DNA from: an uncultured Lachnospiraceae bacterium
GTDB taxonomy: Bacteria > Bacillota > Clostridia > Lachnospirales > Lachnospiraceae
Direction: 5' to 3'
Length of the DNA: 64,000 bases
Assembly: GCA_910589265.1 (NCBI GenBank)
Contig: CAJUTQ010000103.1
Location: 1 to 64,000 of the forward strand
The notes under the pieces were generated by a model that saw only the letters and a program-made list of their open reading frames with translations, searched no databases and had not been told where the DNA came from. A program made the position numbers and the translations under genes. Positions 28,430 to 36,886 of this stretch are shown piece after piece; within the stretch, counting starts at the first letter, position 1, and every line of letters begins with the position of its first letter.

Positions 28430-28577
28430 AATTTAGAGAAATTAATTTTAATAGTGAATTTGTTCTGACTGATTTTAAAGCTAAAATATATTAAATTAAT
28501 AAATAATATTATAATAATATATAGATATATAGGCTTTGAAATTACTTAATAAGCATTATTTAATTTGAGGTGAAAAT

Positions 28578-29405
28578 ATGTATAAAATACAACCATTTAT
28601 TTGGCAAAAAATAGAGGACAATAAAACTTTTTTTCAAACTCAATATTCCTCAGTTGTTATTACTAATAATAAGTTAAGAGATTTTTTAATAAAAATAGAA
28701 CAGGATAATATTTTAGAATTAGATAAAAAATATATAGAATCTTATTTTTTTAATGAAACAGGAAGTGTAATTAATTTTTTGACGCAGAATAAGTTATTCA
28801 AGGAAAAGGTACAAAAGTTTCTTTCAGTAGAACGATTAGTAATACTTAGCAATGATAATGCTTTTTCTAATTCAGTACAAATGAATTTAAAAGGTATATA
28901 TATAATTGAAGAACTTAAGGAAGCGGATAAAGAATTGTTTTTATTTAAAGAAAATGACCTACTTATTGTTTTTTTGAATCCATTCAATTTGGAAAAAATA
29001 AATAAAATAGATTCTTTTGTAAAGGAAAAGAATATTTTAGTTAAATTTATTTATCCATATAATAATAAAATATATTTTACAAATTTTTATAAAAAATCGT
29101 GGTACAATCCGTGTCCAATGTGTTTTTTTTATATGCTAGAAAGTCAGTTAAGAGGAGAAAATGAAGAATACAATATTAATTTTCAAACGATACTTGACTT
29201 ATTATATGCCCAAAAAGCAACTTTCGATATTCATTTGCCATTAGATGCATCTGTATATTTACAAATTGTATATTTTTTATCGGGGTATTTAAGGAAAATA
29301 CAAGATGATTATAAAATAGATGAAGTCCTCGAAATATGCTTAGAAGACTTTTCTGTTAATAGAGATATTGCATGTCATTGGGGGTATTGTGATTGCTATG
29401 AATGA
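28578..29405 (+). CDS. TOMM cyclodehydratase partner, E1-like (SagC/McbB-type)
   Basis: A 275-residue protein. In this family it binds the precursor leader and presents it to the YcaO enzyme. The sequence shows NPCPMCFFYMLESQLR (C179, C182) and a C-terminal DIACHWGYCDC (C266, C271, C273), which fits the structural zinc site of E1-like TOMM proteins. The N-terminal 90 residues probably form the leader-binding clamp. Overall similarity is low and the assignment rests on the Cys pattern and the operon. GAGGTGA precedes the ATG. The last 8 bases overlap the next start. Confidence 0.75.
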   Translation: MYKIQPFIWQKIEDNKTFFQTQYSSVVITNNKLRDFLIKIEQDNILELDKKYIESYFFNETGSVINFLTQNKLFKEKVQKFLSVERLVILSNDNAFSNSVQMNLKGIYIIEELKEADKELFLFKENDLLIVFLNPFNLEKINKIDSFVKEKNILVKFIYPYNNKIYFTNFYKKSWYNPCPMCFFYMLESQLRGENEEYNINFQTILDLLYAQKATFDIHLPLDASVYLQIVYFLSGYLRKIQDDYKIDEVLEICLEDFSVNRDIACHWGYCDCYE

Positions 29406-30038
29406 TTACTATTGGAATGAATACATTAAATTATTTGTAAATGATAACTTATTAAAAGAAACTTTAAAATATCATCAAAGAACACTTACAAAATATTCAA
29501 AAAAAGAAATCCTTCTGATATGATGGTTAAACTCTGTCAAGCAAACGAAGTCAAAAAAGCGGATATAATAATCGACTTAATACCATTAAAAGAAATAACA
29601 GGGGGGCTATTAGAAGTGTATGAAGAAATGAAAAAAATATATTTATCCAGAACATATAATGTAACATTCCCAATAATAATTAACTTTAAAAATAATGGTG
29701 GGATAAAAAAGGGAATCTATTCAATTGATTTTGAGCAAGGATCCCTATTGCAATATAAATTGATTGAATCATACGAAAATGAAACATTACTGATGGGAAG
29801 TGAAAAAAATAAGGTCATAATTTCTTTTTTCATAAATATTGAACAAGCATTAGCTTTGTATGGAGAAAGGGGATATATTAATGGGATAGAAGAAATAGGA
29901 TATATAGTTAATATGCTGAAACAAAGCTTTAAAACAAAATTTAATATATTATTTCTTCCCGAACAAGAAGCAACACATGCTATGGGACTAAATGTAAGAA
30001 AGTGCCTACTAATTGAATCAATAGGATATAGAGGTTAA
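29398..30038 (+). CDS. SagB-like flavin dehydrogenase, split by a -1 frame change
   Basis: Nitroreductase-type FMN enzyme that oxidises azolines to azoles. The frame from ATG 29398 gives MNDYYWNEYIKLFVNDNLLKETLKYHQRTLTKYSKK and stops at 29521. The rest (KRNPSDMMVKLCQANEVKKADIIID...) is in the -1 frame, open from 29505 to 30038, with the first ATG of that part at 29520. The switch is at A7 (29499-29505), read A AAA AAA G in the zero frame. The joined product has about 213 residues and carries YGERGYINGIEEIGYIVNMLKQS, matching the YGERGYRYALLEAGH region of SagB dehydrogenases. Whether it is broken, a sequencing indel or recoded is open. Confidence 0.7.
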
Positions 30039-30042
30039 AAAT

Positions 30043-31023
30043 ATGATTTTTGCGAATAAAGAAAGGTATGGAATCACAAGAAATATTTTTTTAAAACAGA
30101 GTTACATAGGATATCTTAATCTATGCAGAGTTAAAACAAAACTTGGAATATCTATAGGAGATGCAACAAGTAGAGACATAAATAAGTTAGTATCTATAAA
30201 AAAATGCTATAATGAATATTTAGAAAGATTTTCATTAGGAATATCTATTGACAGAGAAGACACTGTGCAATCTATAAATATTATAGATAATTCTATATGT
30301 AATAGAAAAAAAAAATTATTTGCTTATGGAGATACATCATACGGTCATAATGATACGACAGGAACTGCTACAGGTATTAATTCATACATTATTATTGAAA
30401 AAGCAATTCGTGAATTAATTGAAAAGAATGATGTACTATGCTTTTGGTATAATGATAGCGGCAAAGTTATATCTTTATCTGAAGTACATTACCAAAAAAT
30501 TAATGAGTGCAATTTTATTTCAAATGAATTTTATTGCTTTATAGTCGAAGAAATATCTAATTACCCAACTATAATAATAATGTGTTTCAGAGATAAAAAA
30601 TTGTTGGCTACAGGATCATCCTGTAATAAGACAATAGAACAGGCTTTTAATGAAGCAATCCAAGAGGCTAAAATAATGGAATGGCAGCAATTTAATAATA
30701 AATTATCCTCATTTTCGGAGTTATGTCCACTAGAACATGAAACAATATATCATGAAGTAGAAAGAAAAAAACAAGTAATGAAACATGCTGATAGAAACAG
30801 ATATGAAAAGACAAACCATAAAATAGAATTAAAGGCATGGATAAAAAATATAGAGGTAAATGTTATATATGCTGATGAAAAAAGAGGCTTAAAAACTATT
30901 AAGTGTATTTCAAAGGAGTTGATGTCTTCAATTCCTATTAGAGAGAATATTGCTTTATATAAAAGTAAAGAAATAATAAAGAGATATTATAAAAATAGTA
31001 TACTAGATTGTCCAATTGTATAG
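30043..31023 (+). CDS. YcaO-domain cyclodehydratase (first of two)
   Basis: A 326-residue YcaO protein; the family uses ATP to activate amide bonds for azoline formation (SagD role). Visible motifs are GISIGDATSRDINKLVSIKKCYNEYLERFS (residues 35-64, S..NE..ER ATP/Mg site), DTTGTATGINSYIIIEKAIRELIEKND (104-130) and GSSCNKTIEQAFNEAIQEAKIMEW (191-214). The C-terminus ends ILDCPIV and lacks an obvious PxPxP tail. AGAGG precedes the ATG. It lies 4 bases after the dehydrogenase and 12 before a second YcaO gene. Confidence 0.85.
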   Translation: MIFANKERYGITRNIFLKQSYIGYLNLCRVKTKLGISIGDATSRDINKLVSIKKCYNEYLERFSLGISIDREDTVQSINIIDNSICNRKKKLFAYGDTSYGHNDTTGTATGINSYIIIEKAIRELIEKNDVLCFWYNDSGKVISLSEVHYQKINECNFISNEFYCFIVEEISNYPTIIIMCFRDKKLLATGSSCNKTIEQAFNEAIQEAKIMEWQQFNNKLSSFSELCPLEHETIYHEVERKKQVMKHADRNRYEKTNHKIELKAWIKNIEVNVIYADEKRGLKTIKCISKELMSSIPIRENIALYKSKEIIKRYYKNSILDCPIV

Positions 31024-31035
31024 AGGTGAAATAAT

Positions 31036-32061
31036 ATGAATTTTTTAAATAATCGTATAAATATATTGATTAATACAGATATATTTTTATCACATCATTA
31101 TCATATTTATTTTGAAAAACGTTCACATAATCGTATAATACGAGCATACGAAGTTGATAATAGTAAAAAAAGGGAGCACATAAAGTCTACACTGGGAGAA
31201 TTTTTTGAAAGGGAAGTATTGATTAATAGTAATTCTATGAAGGACACGTCAAAAAAAATGACTAGTTTAATAGATGGTAATGAAAAAAATGTACCTTTAT
31301 CAGAGTTGGTATTTATAGACAATTTTGTTGATTCATGCGGTATGGCTTCACATGTACACTCAGAAAATGTTATTTGGAATGCCTATAAAGAATTTTTTGA
31401 GAGACAATCTTTTATTGCTAATTTCCTATTTCATCTACCTGCATACGAAATAGAAATAGAAAAATATGAAAAATTAATGAAGGTACATCAATATATATTA
31501 AATTATCTTGATGAAATAAAATATTATAATATATCCTTAAGTAAGGAAATTTTTGTTACCCTAGCAATTGGATGGTCAGATAGGAATAAGGCAGCCGGCC
31601 TTGGAACGAGTAGAAATATATTTAATTCAATAGAAAAAGCCCAAAAAGAAATATTACAATACTTTGCAGTATCAAAAAGCAAAAGAAATTTTGTTAGAGA
31701 AAAAACCTCAATACAAAATTATGACCTATATCACCTGAATTTTGAGAAAATGTCAGTTACTAAATTTAAACAAGAATACGAATATTTATTAGAGTCCCAA
31801 AAAAGAATTATATTAAGAAAAAATCAATTAGGAAATCAGAAAAAAATTATTATAAATAACTATAAGATATTAAATATGAATCCGTATATCTCTGTTTTTT
31901 CACAAAGAGAAACGCAAGGAATAAAAGTGGTTAAAATAAAAGATGATTTTTGGTTTCCACACATGTATCCCCTGATGTTCGAAAAAGAAAAAATAGAAAT
32001 ATTAGAAAAAACATTTGGATGGAAAAGAAAAAATTTTTCCAAACTGCTTCCTTTTGCATAA
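31036..32061 (+). CDS. Second YcaO-domain protein
   Basis: A 341-residue divergent YcaO relative. The ordered motifs are REHIKSTLGEFFEREVL (47-62, SxxGExxER), DSCGMASHVHSENVIWNAYKEFFERQSF (99-126) and AAGLGTSRNIFNSIEKAQKEILQYF (186-210). A C-terminal IKVVKIKDDFWFPHMYP segment and a final LLPFA resemble YcaO tails. Both YcaO genes keep acidic ATP-site residues, so this one may be a second catalyst (another ring type or a different backbone change), a partner forming a heteromer, or a redundant copy. Its start has AGAGGTGA. Its AT-rich composition matches the rest of the operon. Confidence 0.75.
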   Translation: MNFLNNRINILINTDIFLSHHYHIYFEKRSHNRIIRAYEVDNSKKREHIKSTLGEFFEREVLINSNSMKDTSKKMTSLIDGNEKNVPLSELVFIDNFVDSCGMASHVHSENVIWNAYKEFFERQSFIANFLFHLPAYEIEIEKYEKLMKVHQYILNYLDEIKYYNISLSKEIFVTLAIGWSDRNKAAGLGTSRNIFNSIEKAQKEILQYFAVSKSKRNFVREKTSIQNYDLYHLNFEKMSVTKFKQEYEYLLESQKRIILRKNQLGNQKKIIINNYKILNMNPYISVFSQRETQGIKVVKIKDDFWFPHMYPLMFEKEKIEILEKTFGWKRKNFSKLLPFA

Positions 32062-32083
32062 TAAATTCTATTGGAGGTATAAA

Positions 32084-32761
32084 ATGAAAAGAGTAATGGC
32101 TTATGTTCTTTTAAATGTTAAATCGTTGCTAAAAGATAAACTACCCTTTGCGTGGTCTGTTTTTCTTCCCCTTGTTATGTTTTATGTAGAAAAAGATCAT
32201 ATGATGAAGGAACAGGATTTAGCTTCTTGGTGGATTTATATGATTCTTTGCTCTTATTTTTATGGTGTAGGACTTTATGCTCTTGAGTTGAAAGAAGCAG
32301 GATGTTTAAGGACTATCTTTTCCATATACAATTCTTCTATTGTTTTTTTTATGGGGAATTTAATTACGCAAATTATTTTTTGTATGATAAGTTTGAGTAT
32401 ATTTAATATAGCGGTTTTTTTTGTTAAACCATTTTCCTTCATTCAACTTATGAAATACAGTATGATACTTGTTTTTCTGTGCATTCCTTTTGCTTTTTTA
32501 GGCTTTGTTTTTGTTTTATTAAAAAGAATTCATGCAAATACAATAAGAACCTTATTATCCATTACATTATTTGGAATGTTTATGCTCTTAAGTATAGGCA
32601 CATCCTATAACACCTTTAATCCCATGTACTATATGTCGACAATTTTAACAAATTATACTACAAAGAATATTTTCGTATATGCATGGGTTTCCCTTCTTTC
32701 TCTAATTCTTGGCGCAGTGGGGATACTTCAATTTGATCCTAATTCAAATGAAAGGAGATGA
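32084..32761 (+). CDS. ABC-2 type transporter permease (TOMM export)
   Basis: A 225-residue integral membrane protein with about six hydrophobic segments (for example LPFAWSVFLPLVMFYV, WWIYMILCSYFYGVGLYA, FFMGNLITQIIFCMISLSIFNIAVFF, SLLSLILGAVGIL). I use ATG 32084 behind TTGGAGG; the frame is open from 32015 but that part overlaps the YcaO gene. It overlaps the next gene. Streptolysin-type clusters have two permeases; only one is present here, so it may act as a homodimer. Confidence 0.8.
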   Translation: MKRVMAYVLLNVKSLLKDKLPFAWSVFLPLVMFYVEKDHMMKEQDLASWWIYMILCSYFYGVGLYALELKEAGCLRTIFSIYNSSIVFFMGNLITQIIFCMISLSIFNIAVFFVKPFSFIQLMKYSMILVFLCIPFAFLGFVFVLLKRIHANTIRTLLSITLFGMFMLLSIGTSYNTFNPMYYMSTILTNYTTKNIFVYAWVSLLSLILGAVGILQFDPNSNERR

Positions 32762-32766
32762 TTTCC

Positions 32767-33393
32767 ATGAAAAATAAAAATATTATTATTCGTGATTTAA
32801 TTCTCCCCCATATAGACAAAAAAATTGATATAGAATTTGAAAGGGGATTCAATTATTTACGTGGAGAGAATGGATGTGGGAAAACCCTGTTACTGGACTA
32901 TATTGCAGGACTAAGAAAGCAAAAGAAAGCTACGATACAAGGCAACGAACATATACTCTACATAAATCAAAGTATATTTTTCTCTGATAGACTCCTTGGA
33001 AAAGATTTTTTACAGTTTGTATATCAACTGGATTCTATGAAAAATGGAATGCTTGCCTTTGAACATTATTTAAAATCTTTTAATGAGGAAAGTGAGGAAA
33101 ACCAGTTTGTATTTGAATTGCTGGGAAAGCAATGGGGAATGTTATCATGTGGAGAGAAAAACTTTCTGTATACAGTAATATTGTTATCCTTGGAAAGGGA
33201 ATGGTATATATTAGATGAGCCCTTTGCTTTTATAGATGAAAACAGAAAAAAACTTCTTATGGATAGGATAGAGGCGAAAGTATACGCTGGGAAGGGCATT
33301 ATTTTAACATCCCATGAAAAGCAGGAATGGATTGAAGAAAAAGCCTTTATTGTTGAATTTACAAATACAGGCGTAAAAAGATACAATTCGTAA
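32767..33393 (+). CDS. ABC transporter ATPase (TOMM export)
   Basis: About 208 residues. Walker A is GENGCGKTLL, the signature LSCGEKN (variant of LSGGQ), Walker B WYILDEPFAF and the H-loop TSHEKQEW. ATG 32767 has GGAG at a good distance; ATG 32758 overlaps it and the permease stop. It is the last gene of the TOMM operon as it stands. Its final codons lie inside the 21-bp repeat created by the ISNCY-like insertion, and the stop codon is intact. Confidence 0.85.
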   Translation: MKNKNIIIRDLILPHIDKKIDIEFERGFNYLRGENGCGKTLLLDYIAGLRKQKKATIQGNEHILYINQSIFFSDRLLGKDFLQFVYQLDSMKNGMLAFEHYLKSFNEESEENQFVFELLGKQWGMLSCGEKNFLYTVILLSLEREWYILDEPFAFIDENRKKLLMDRIEAKVYAGKGIILTSHEKQEWIEEKAFIVEFTNTGVKRYNS

Positions 33394-33406
33394 AATGTCC
33401 TTTGCT
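33386..33406 (+). repeat. Target-site duplication, left copy
   Basis: 21 bp (ATTCGTAAAATG...TTTGCT) identical to 34900-34920. It includes the ATPase stop codon. Confidence 0.8.
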
Positions 33407-33717
33407 GTTAATAACTTTTGTAAATGACACTTTTTTAGAGCAGTATTAACTTGAGAAAAGGTCACTTCTTCATTGGCTGCTTAAATTATAATGACCACTT
33501 CATGGATGTCAGGCCAATTAAAAAGCAGACTGCTGTTTTTTAAGAACAATTCGTATAGAAATTTCAGTGAAAGGCTGTAATCTTCAGCCCACCAGATTTT
33601 TTTCCATTCCTCACTGCTATGGATTAGGTAAGCAGTTACGGTTTTCACTGTTTTCCTGTTACTTTGATACGGGCATTTTTGTTTTGTGGTCTTAGATAAC
33701 GTATGGTTGCTTAGGTT

Positions 33718-34827
33718 TTCCCCTTATATTCCACACGGATTGCGAATCGTGGACTGACAAGTACCGGAATATTGCGCCTTGCTGATATCATAGGGAATCC
33801 GTCATCGAGCATCTGAAAGCATCAACGCAAAAGGTACCTGCGTTGTCCCTTTTGCGTTGATGCTTTCTACAAAGGATTTAATGGAACAAACAAGGATGAG
33901 CCTTCTGCTTTGATAAAAATTTTCTCGTTGAAGGCGGTACGGTATTCTTTTAAGAATCCATTGGCTTCGCTGAGAGTTTGGATCTTTCGTTTAGCGAATT
34001 CCACGGGAAGCCTACTTTGAAGTGTTACCCATAAACGTTCAATACGTCCCTTTGCCTACGGTGTTTTTACAAATATCCTATCAATACCCAGTTCGTTCAT
34101 GGAACGTCCGAACTGGGTGAGATGAACTGTTTTTTCATTGATCAATTCCTCGACCGCTCATTGACCTGTTTTAGGTGAACAGAAGATGGCATGGCGATCA
34201 GAGTAAACTGTCTGGGGGACACCAAAATCAAGATAACACCGACGCATCATTTCAAAGTATCCAAAGAGGCATTCGTTTTGGATCATAGATAAGCCAACGA
34301 CCTTACCGACTGCATCATTAATGACTCTGTGGAGAGCGTATTTCGTTTTTCCTCCAAACCATTCGAAAAGGGTTGCATCTACCTGGATCAATTGTCCTGG
34401 ATGTGCCTTTCGTTTGTGTCTGTGAGTGCGATGGCGAATTTTTTTCTTCATAGGGCTTTCCATGCCAGCCTTTTTTAGTATACTTGTAAGTGAAGATTAT
34501 GAGAAGACATCTCATAATCTTCGAGAAGTATATCTTTGAAATGGAGGAAATGGACCTCTTTGAACTGCGGCTTAGAGCAGTATGGAGAGGACTTTTTCCT
34601 TTATTTCATCTGAAACAACATGAGCTGGCTTTCGACCGGTATTTTTATGAATTAAGAATTTAGCACCAGATTAGAGGATTCCTTTCTTTAAGCGTGTAAT
34701 CTGGCGTGGAGAAAGCGACAGAAGTTCAGCCGCCTGTTGTCTTGTGATGGATTTGTCAAATGAAACTGTTAATGACCTTCAATGTTTTTCATAGTTTTTG
34801 AGACAATGTAATGAATCCTTCTTTCAT
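33718..34827 (-). pseudogene. ISNCY-family transposase pseudogene
   Basis: Minus-strand reading MKEGFITLSQKL, stop, then the HTH FDKSITRQQAAELLSLSPRQITRLKKGIL, stop, SGAKFLIHKNTGRKPAHVVSDEIKEKVLSIL and QFKEVHFLHFKDILLEDYEM. The DDE domain GQLIQVDATLFEWFGGKTKYALHRVINDAVGKVVGL and VPQTVYSDRHAIF follow, then KGRIERLWVTLQSRLPVEFAKRK and a C-terminal NIPVLVSPRFAIRVEYKGKT. At least five stops or shifts interrupt it. The longest open part is 34158-34463 (101 codons). Confidence 0.85.
33815..33867. repeat. Perfect 20-bp palindrome inside the transposase pseudogene
   Basis: GAAAGCATCAACGCAAAAGG and its exact reverse complement are separated by 13 bases. It sits between two recognisable stretches of the transposase. 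It could be a small inserted hairpin element or a terminator acquired after decay. Confidence 0.7.
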
Positions 34828-34899
34828 AGTTTTATAGTTTAATGAAAAGTGACATTATCTCAAGAGTATCCTAAGGAGGCATTATCATAAATTAATAAC

Positions 34900-34920
34900 A
34901 TTCGTAAAATGTCCTTTGCT
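34900..34920 (+). repeat. Target-site duplication, right copy
   Basis: Identical to 33386-33406. Removing the element and one copy joins the TOMM ATPase to the LytTR gene with roughly 120 bases between them. Confidence 0.8.
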
Positions 34921-35023
34921 TGAAAAAATATAGAGAATGATTTATACTAAAACCATTCATCGGGAGGAAAGAATATTTTTATGGAAGGTTATTGGGCCTC
35001 TCCTTAAAGGGGAAAACAGAGTC

Positions 35024-35458
35024 ATGGATGTAGAAATTAAGATTTTGGAAGAAGTAACAAATACCTATGCAGTAATCTATACAAACCAAATCAGCGAAGA
35101 AGTGTTACAGGTTGTTGAGATGATTGGGAATATTCCTGGAATTATAACAGCCATCGAAGAAGAGAAAACCATTGTACTGAGGCCCAACGATATTTATATA
35201 GTTCGGGTAGAAAGCAATAAGGCAATTATATATTGCAAGGAAAAGAAATATACAAGTAAGAAACGATTAATTGAATTAGAAAAAATTCTAAAAGGAAGTT
35301 TTATGAAAATTTCAAAAACGACCATTGTCAACTTAAATTATATTACTAGTGCAGAAGCAAGTTTTGGAGGCATGATGTGCCTCGTGATGAAAAATGGATG
35401 TAAAGATTATGTTTCAAGAAAGTATTTGCCAGATTTAAAAAGGTATCTGGGCATTTGA
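35024..35458 (+). CDS. LytTR-family DNA-binding regulator
   Basis: About 144 residues. The N-terminal half (VEIKILEEVTNTYAVIYTNQISEEVLQVVEMIG) is the usual short sensor-like region of stand-alone LytTR regulators. The LytTR domain follows (IVLRPNDIYIVRVESNKAIIYCKEKKYTSKKRLIELEKILK-GSFMKISKTTIVNLNYI). ATG 35024 follows AAAGGGG and gives the family's normal length; the frame is open from 34937. It is paired with DUF3021 downstream, a common module in which the membrane protein restrains the regulator. Before the insertion at 33407 it was adjacent to the TOMM operon. Confidence 0.85.
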   Translation: MDVEIKILEEVTNTYAVIYTNQISEEVLQVVEMIGNIPGIITAIEEEKTIVLRPNDIYIVRVESNKAIIYCKEKKYTSKKRLIELEKILKGSFMKISKTTIVNLNYITSAEASFGGMMCLVMKNGCKDYVSRKYLPDLKRYLGI

Positions 35459-35476
35459 GAAAGGAAAGGATATCCT

Positions 35477-35929
35477 ATGGATATGAGAAAGATGTTTGGA
35501 CTTCTTGTAAAAGGAATCAGTGCATCATTATCTTTATTTTCAACTTCTATTATGATACTTGATGTTTATGGGGGTACAGAACTCCTCTTTGCGCATGGTT
35601 TTTATACGAAAATGTTTATAGGAGCCATAATCGTTGGAATAGGATTTTCAGCGCCAGGCTTCGTATATGAAAATGAGAACATGCCTTATGTCATGCGAGC
35701 ATGGATACATATGGGAGTCGGCTGTACTATTTTTGTTATTACAGGGCTTTTTGTAGGATGGATTCCTAGGGGGAATAATCCTTGGGTTGGTATTGGTGTC
35801 TTGGTGATTGGAATTTTGGCAGCTCTCTTTTTGTGGTTTTGTTTTTGTTGGCATTATAAGCAGGAAGCTAAGAACATCAATGAGAAAATTAAAAAGATAA
35901 ATGAAGAAAAGGATAGAGAGAATATATAA
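35477..35929 (+). CDS. DUF3021 membrane protein, LytTR partner
   Basis: 150 residues with four hydrophobic segments (VKGISASLSLFSTSIMILDVYG, MFIGAIIVGIGFSAPGFVY, MGVGCTIFVITGLFVGW, VGIGVLVIGILAALFLWFCF) and a charged cytosolic tail. The small four-helix layout next to LytTR identifies DUF3021. Such proteins are known as membrane inhibitors of the adjacent regulator. AAAGGAAAGG precedes ATG 35477; ATG 35483 is an alternative. Confidence 0.85.
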   Translation: MDMRKMFGLLVKGISASLSLFSTSIMILDVYGGTELLFAHGFYTKMFIGAIIVGIGFSAPGFVYENENMPYVMRAWIHMGVGCTIFVITGLFVGWIPRGNNPWVGIGVLVIGILAALFLWFCFCWHYKQEAKNINEKIKKINEEKDRENI

Positions 35930-36076
35930 GAGGCTAATCACTGTCAGGGCGGCATTCTCTTCCAGATAAAAGTGCACATGATTTTTCCTATGTGAAATAC
36001 CGTTTTTTCCAAGCGTGTGAACAAAAAAGACTATGAAAAAAAGGCTGGAAATATCGCTCTTCTATCATAATGATTG

Positions 36077-36110
36077 GCGAAAGGCTTGAAAATAAGCTTT
36101 TCGCTTTTTT
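36077..36110 (+). terminator. Terminator after the LytTR-DUF3021 pair
   Basis: GCGAAAGGCTT pairs with AAGCTTTTCGC (one mismatch) and is followed by TTTTTT. Confidence 0.75.
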
Positions 36111-36217
36111 CCTTCTATCCCTCTGTAATTACTATTTCTTCCTTCTCCCTTATGTATTCATTTACTGGAATAGATATTTCTTTGTCCGATGATAATTTTG
36201 TAAACAGAAATTTTTCA

Positions 36218-36886
36218 TTATCTCCAAACTTTTCTTCGTATCTCTTTCACCAACTGTTGTACTATACTCACCGGCCACATCTCCGATGGCTTTATTTTCC
36301 CATCTTCCATACACTTTTTGTAACATCGCTTTGCTATCTGAATCGCTTTTTCTTCATCCCCATACTGCACCAGTTTCCGATAAATATCTCTATCATTCTT
36401 AGAATACTTTTGCCCTGCTACCTTCTCAAACTTCTCCGCAAACCGTTCACAACATATATAAGATTCCTTGATTGTGGGCATCCCACCAAAGTATGCAAAC
36501 ATCCATATTTCAAAGCACGGGTTAGACCATCCAGCATTGATATCATTTTTCTCTGCCAGCCTTATAATCTCATCAAAATCCTTTACCTGATCCCTGTCGA
36601 AAACAATCCATGGAATACGATACTGCGATTCTGCATCGTTAAGTTCCATCGCCCGTTTTACCAGTTCTGCGGTCTTTGCCTTTTCCACCTTTATTACCAA
36701 ATGATCTTTTAGTTCCGCAGGAATGCTATCTCTCAAGCCTTCAAAATAATTCTTCTCTGTTTCCTCCGTATCAGTTACAATTGGGTAATACCCTAATTCA
36801 GGTATCCTTGTCCCTACCCGCTTATTCCGGTCTTTTCGTTTCCCGGCCCTGCGGTCGCTAGGTTTTCCTTTCCCTTTTCTCGTCAT
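36218..36886 (-). CDS. RloB / AbiLii-like protein
   Basis: 222 residues, starting with a very basic tail (MTRKGKGKPSDRRAGKRKDRNKRVG). The core has IVTDTEETEKNYFEGLRD, WIVFDRDQVKDFDEI (DxD) and NPCFEIWMFAYFGG, the hallmarks of the RloB family, a TOPRIM-like nuclease-type fold. It overlaps the RloA stop by 29 bases with GGGAGAG before its ATG, so the two are co-translated. RloA-RloB corresponds to the AbiL abortive-infection pair; phage defence is inferred from the family. Confidence 0.85.
   Translation of the reverse strand: MTRKGKGKPSDRRAGKRKDRNKRVGTRIPELGYYPIVTDTEETEKNYFEGLRDSIPAELKDHLVIKVEKAKTAELVKRAMELNDAESQYRIPWIVFDRDQVKDFDEIIRLAEKNDINAGWSNPCFEIWMFAYFGGMPTIKESYICCERFAEKFEKVAGQKYSKNDRDIYRKLVQYGDEEKAIQIAKRCYKKCMEDGKIKPSEMWPVSIVQQLVKEIRRKVWR

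Larger units (their letters stand above)
33407..34899 (-). mobile_element. ISNCY/IS1202-like insertion sequence, degenerate
   Basis: About 1,493 bp between two 21-bp direct repeats. Its ends are loosely inverted (left AATGACACTTTTTT, right, reversed, AATGTCACTTTTCATT). Long target duplications of over 20 bp are a known property of IS1202-like elements, which supports the assignment. The single transposase is full of stops. Confidence 0.75.

Noticed and set aside
34318..34515. 65-codon minus-strand frame in the ISNCY element
   Set aside because: It is an alternative frame of the same transposase pseudogene.
36074..36712. Plus-strand open frame of 212 codons
   Set aside because: It runs antisense to rloB, has a biased composition and no ribosome site.
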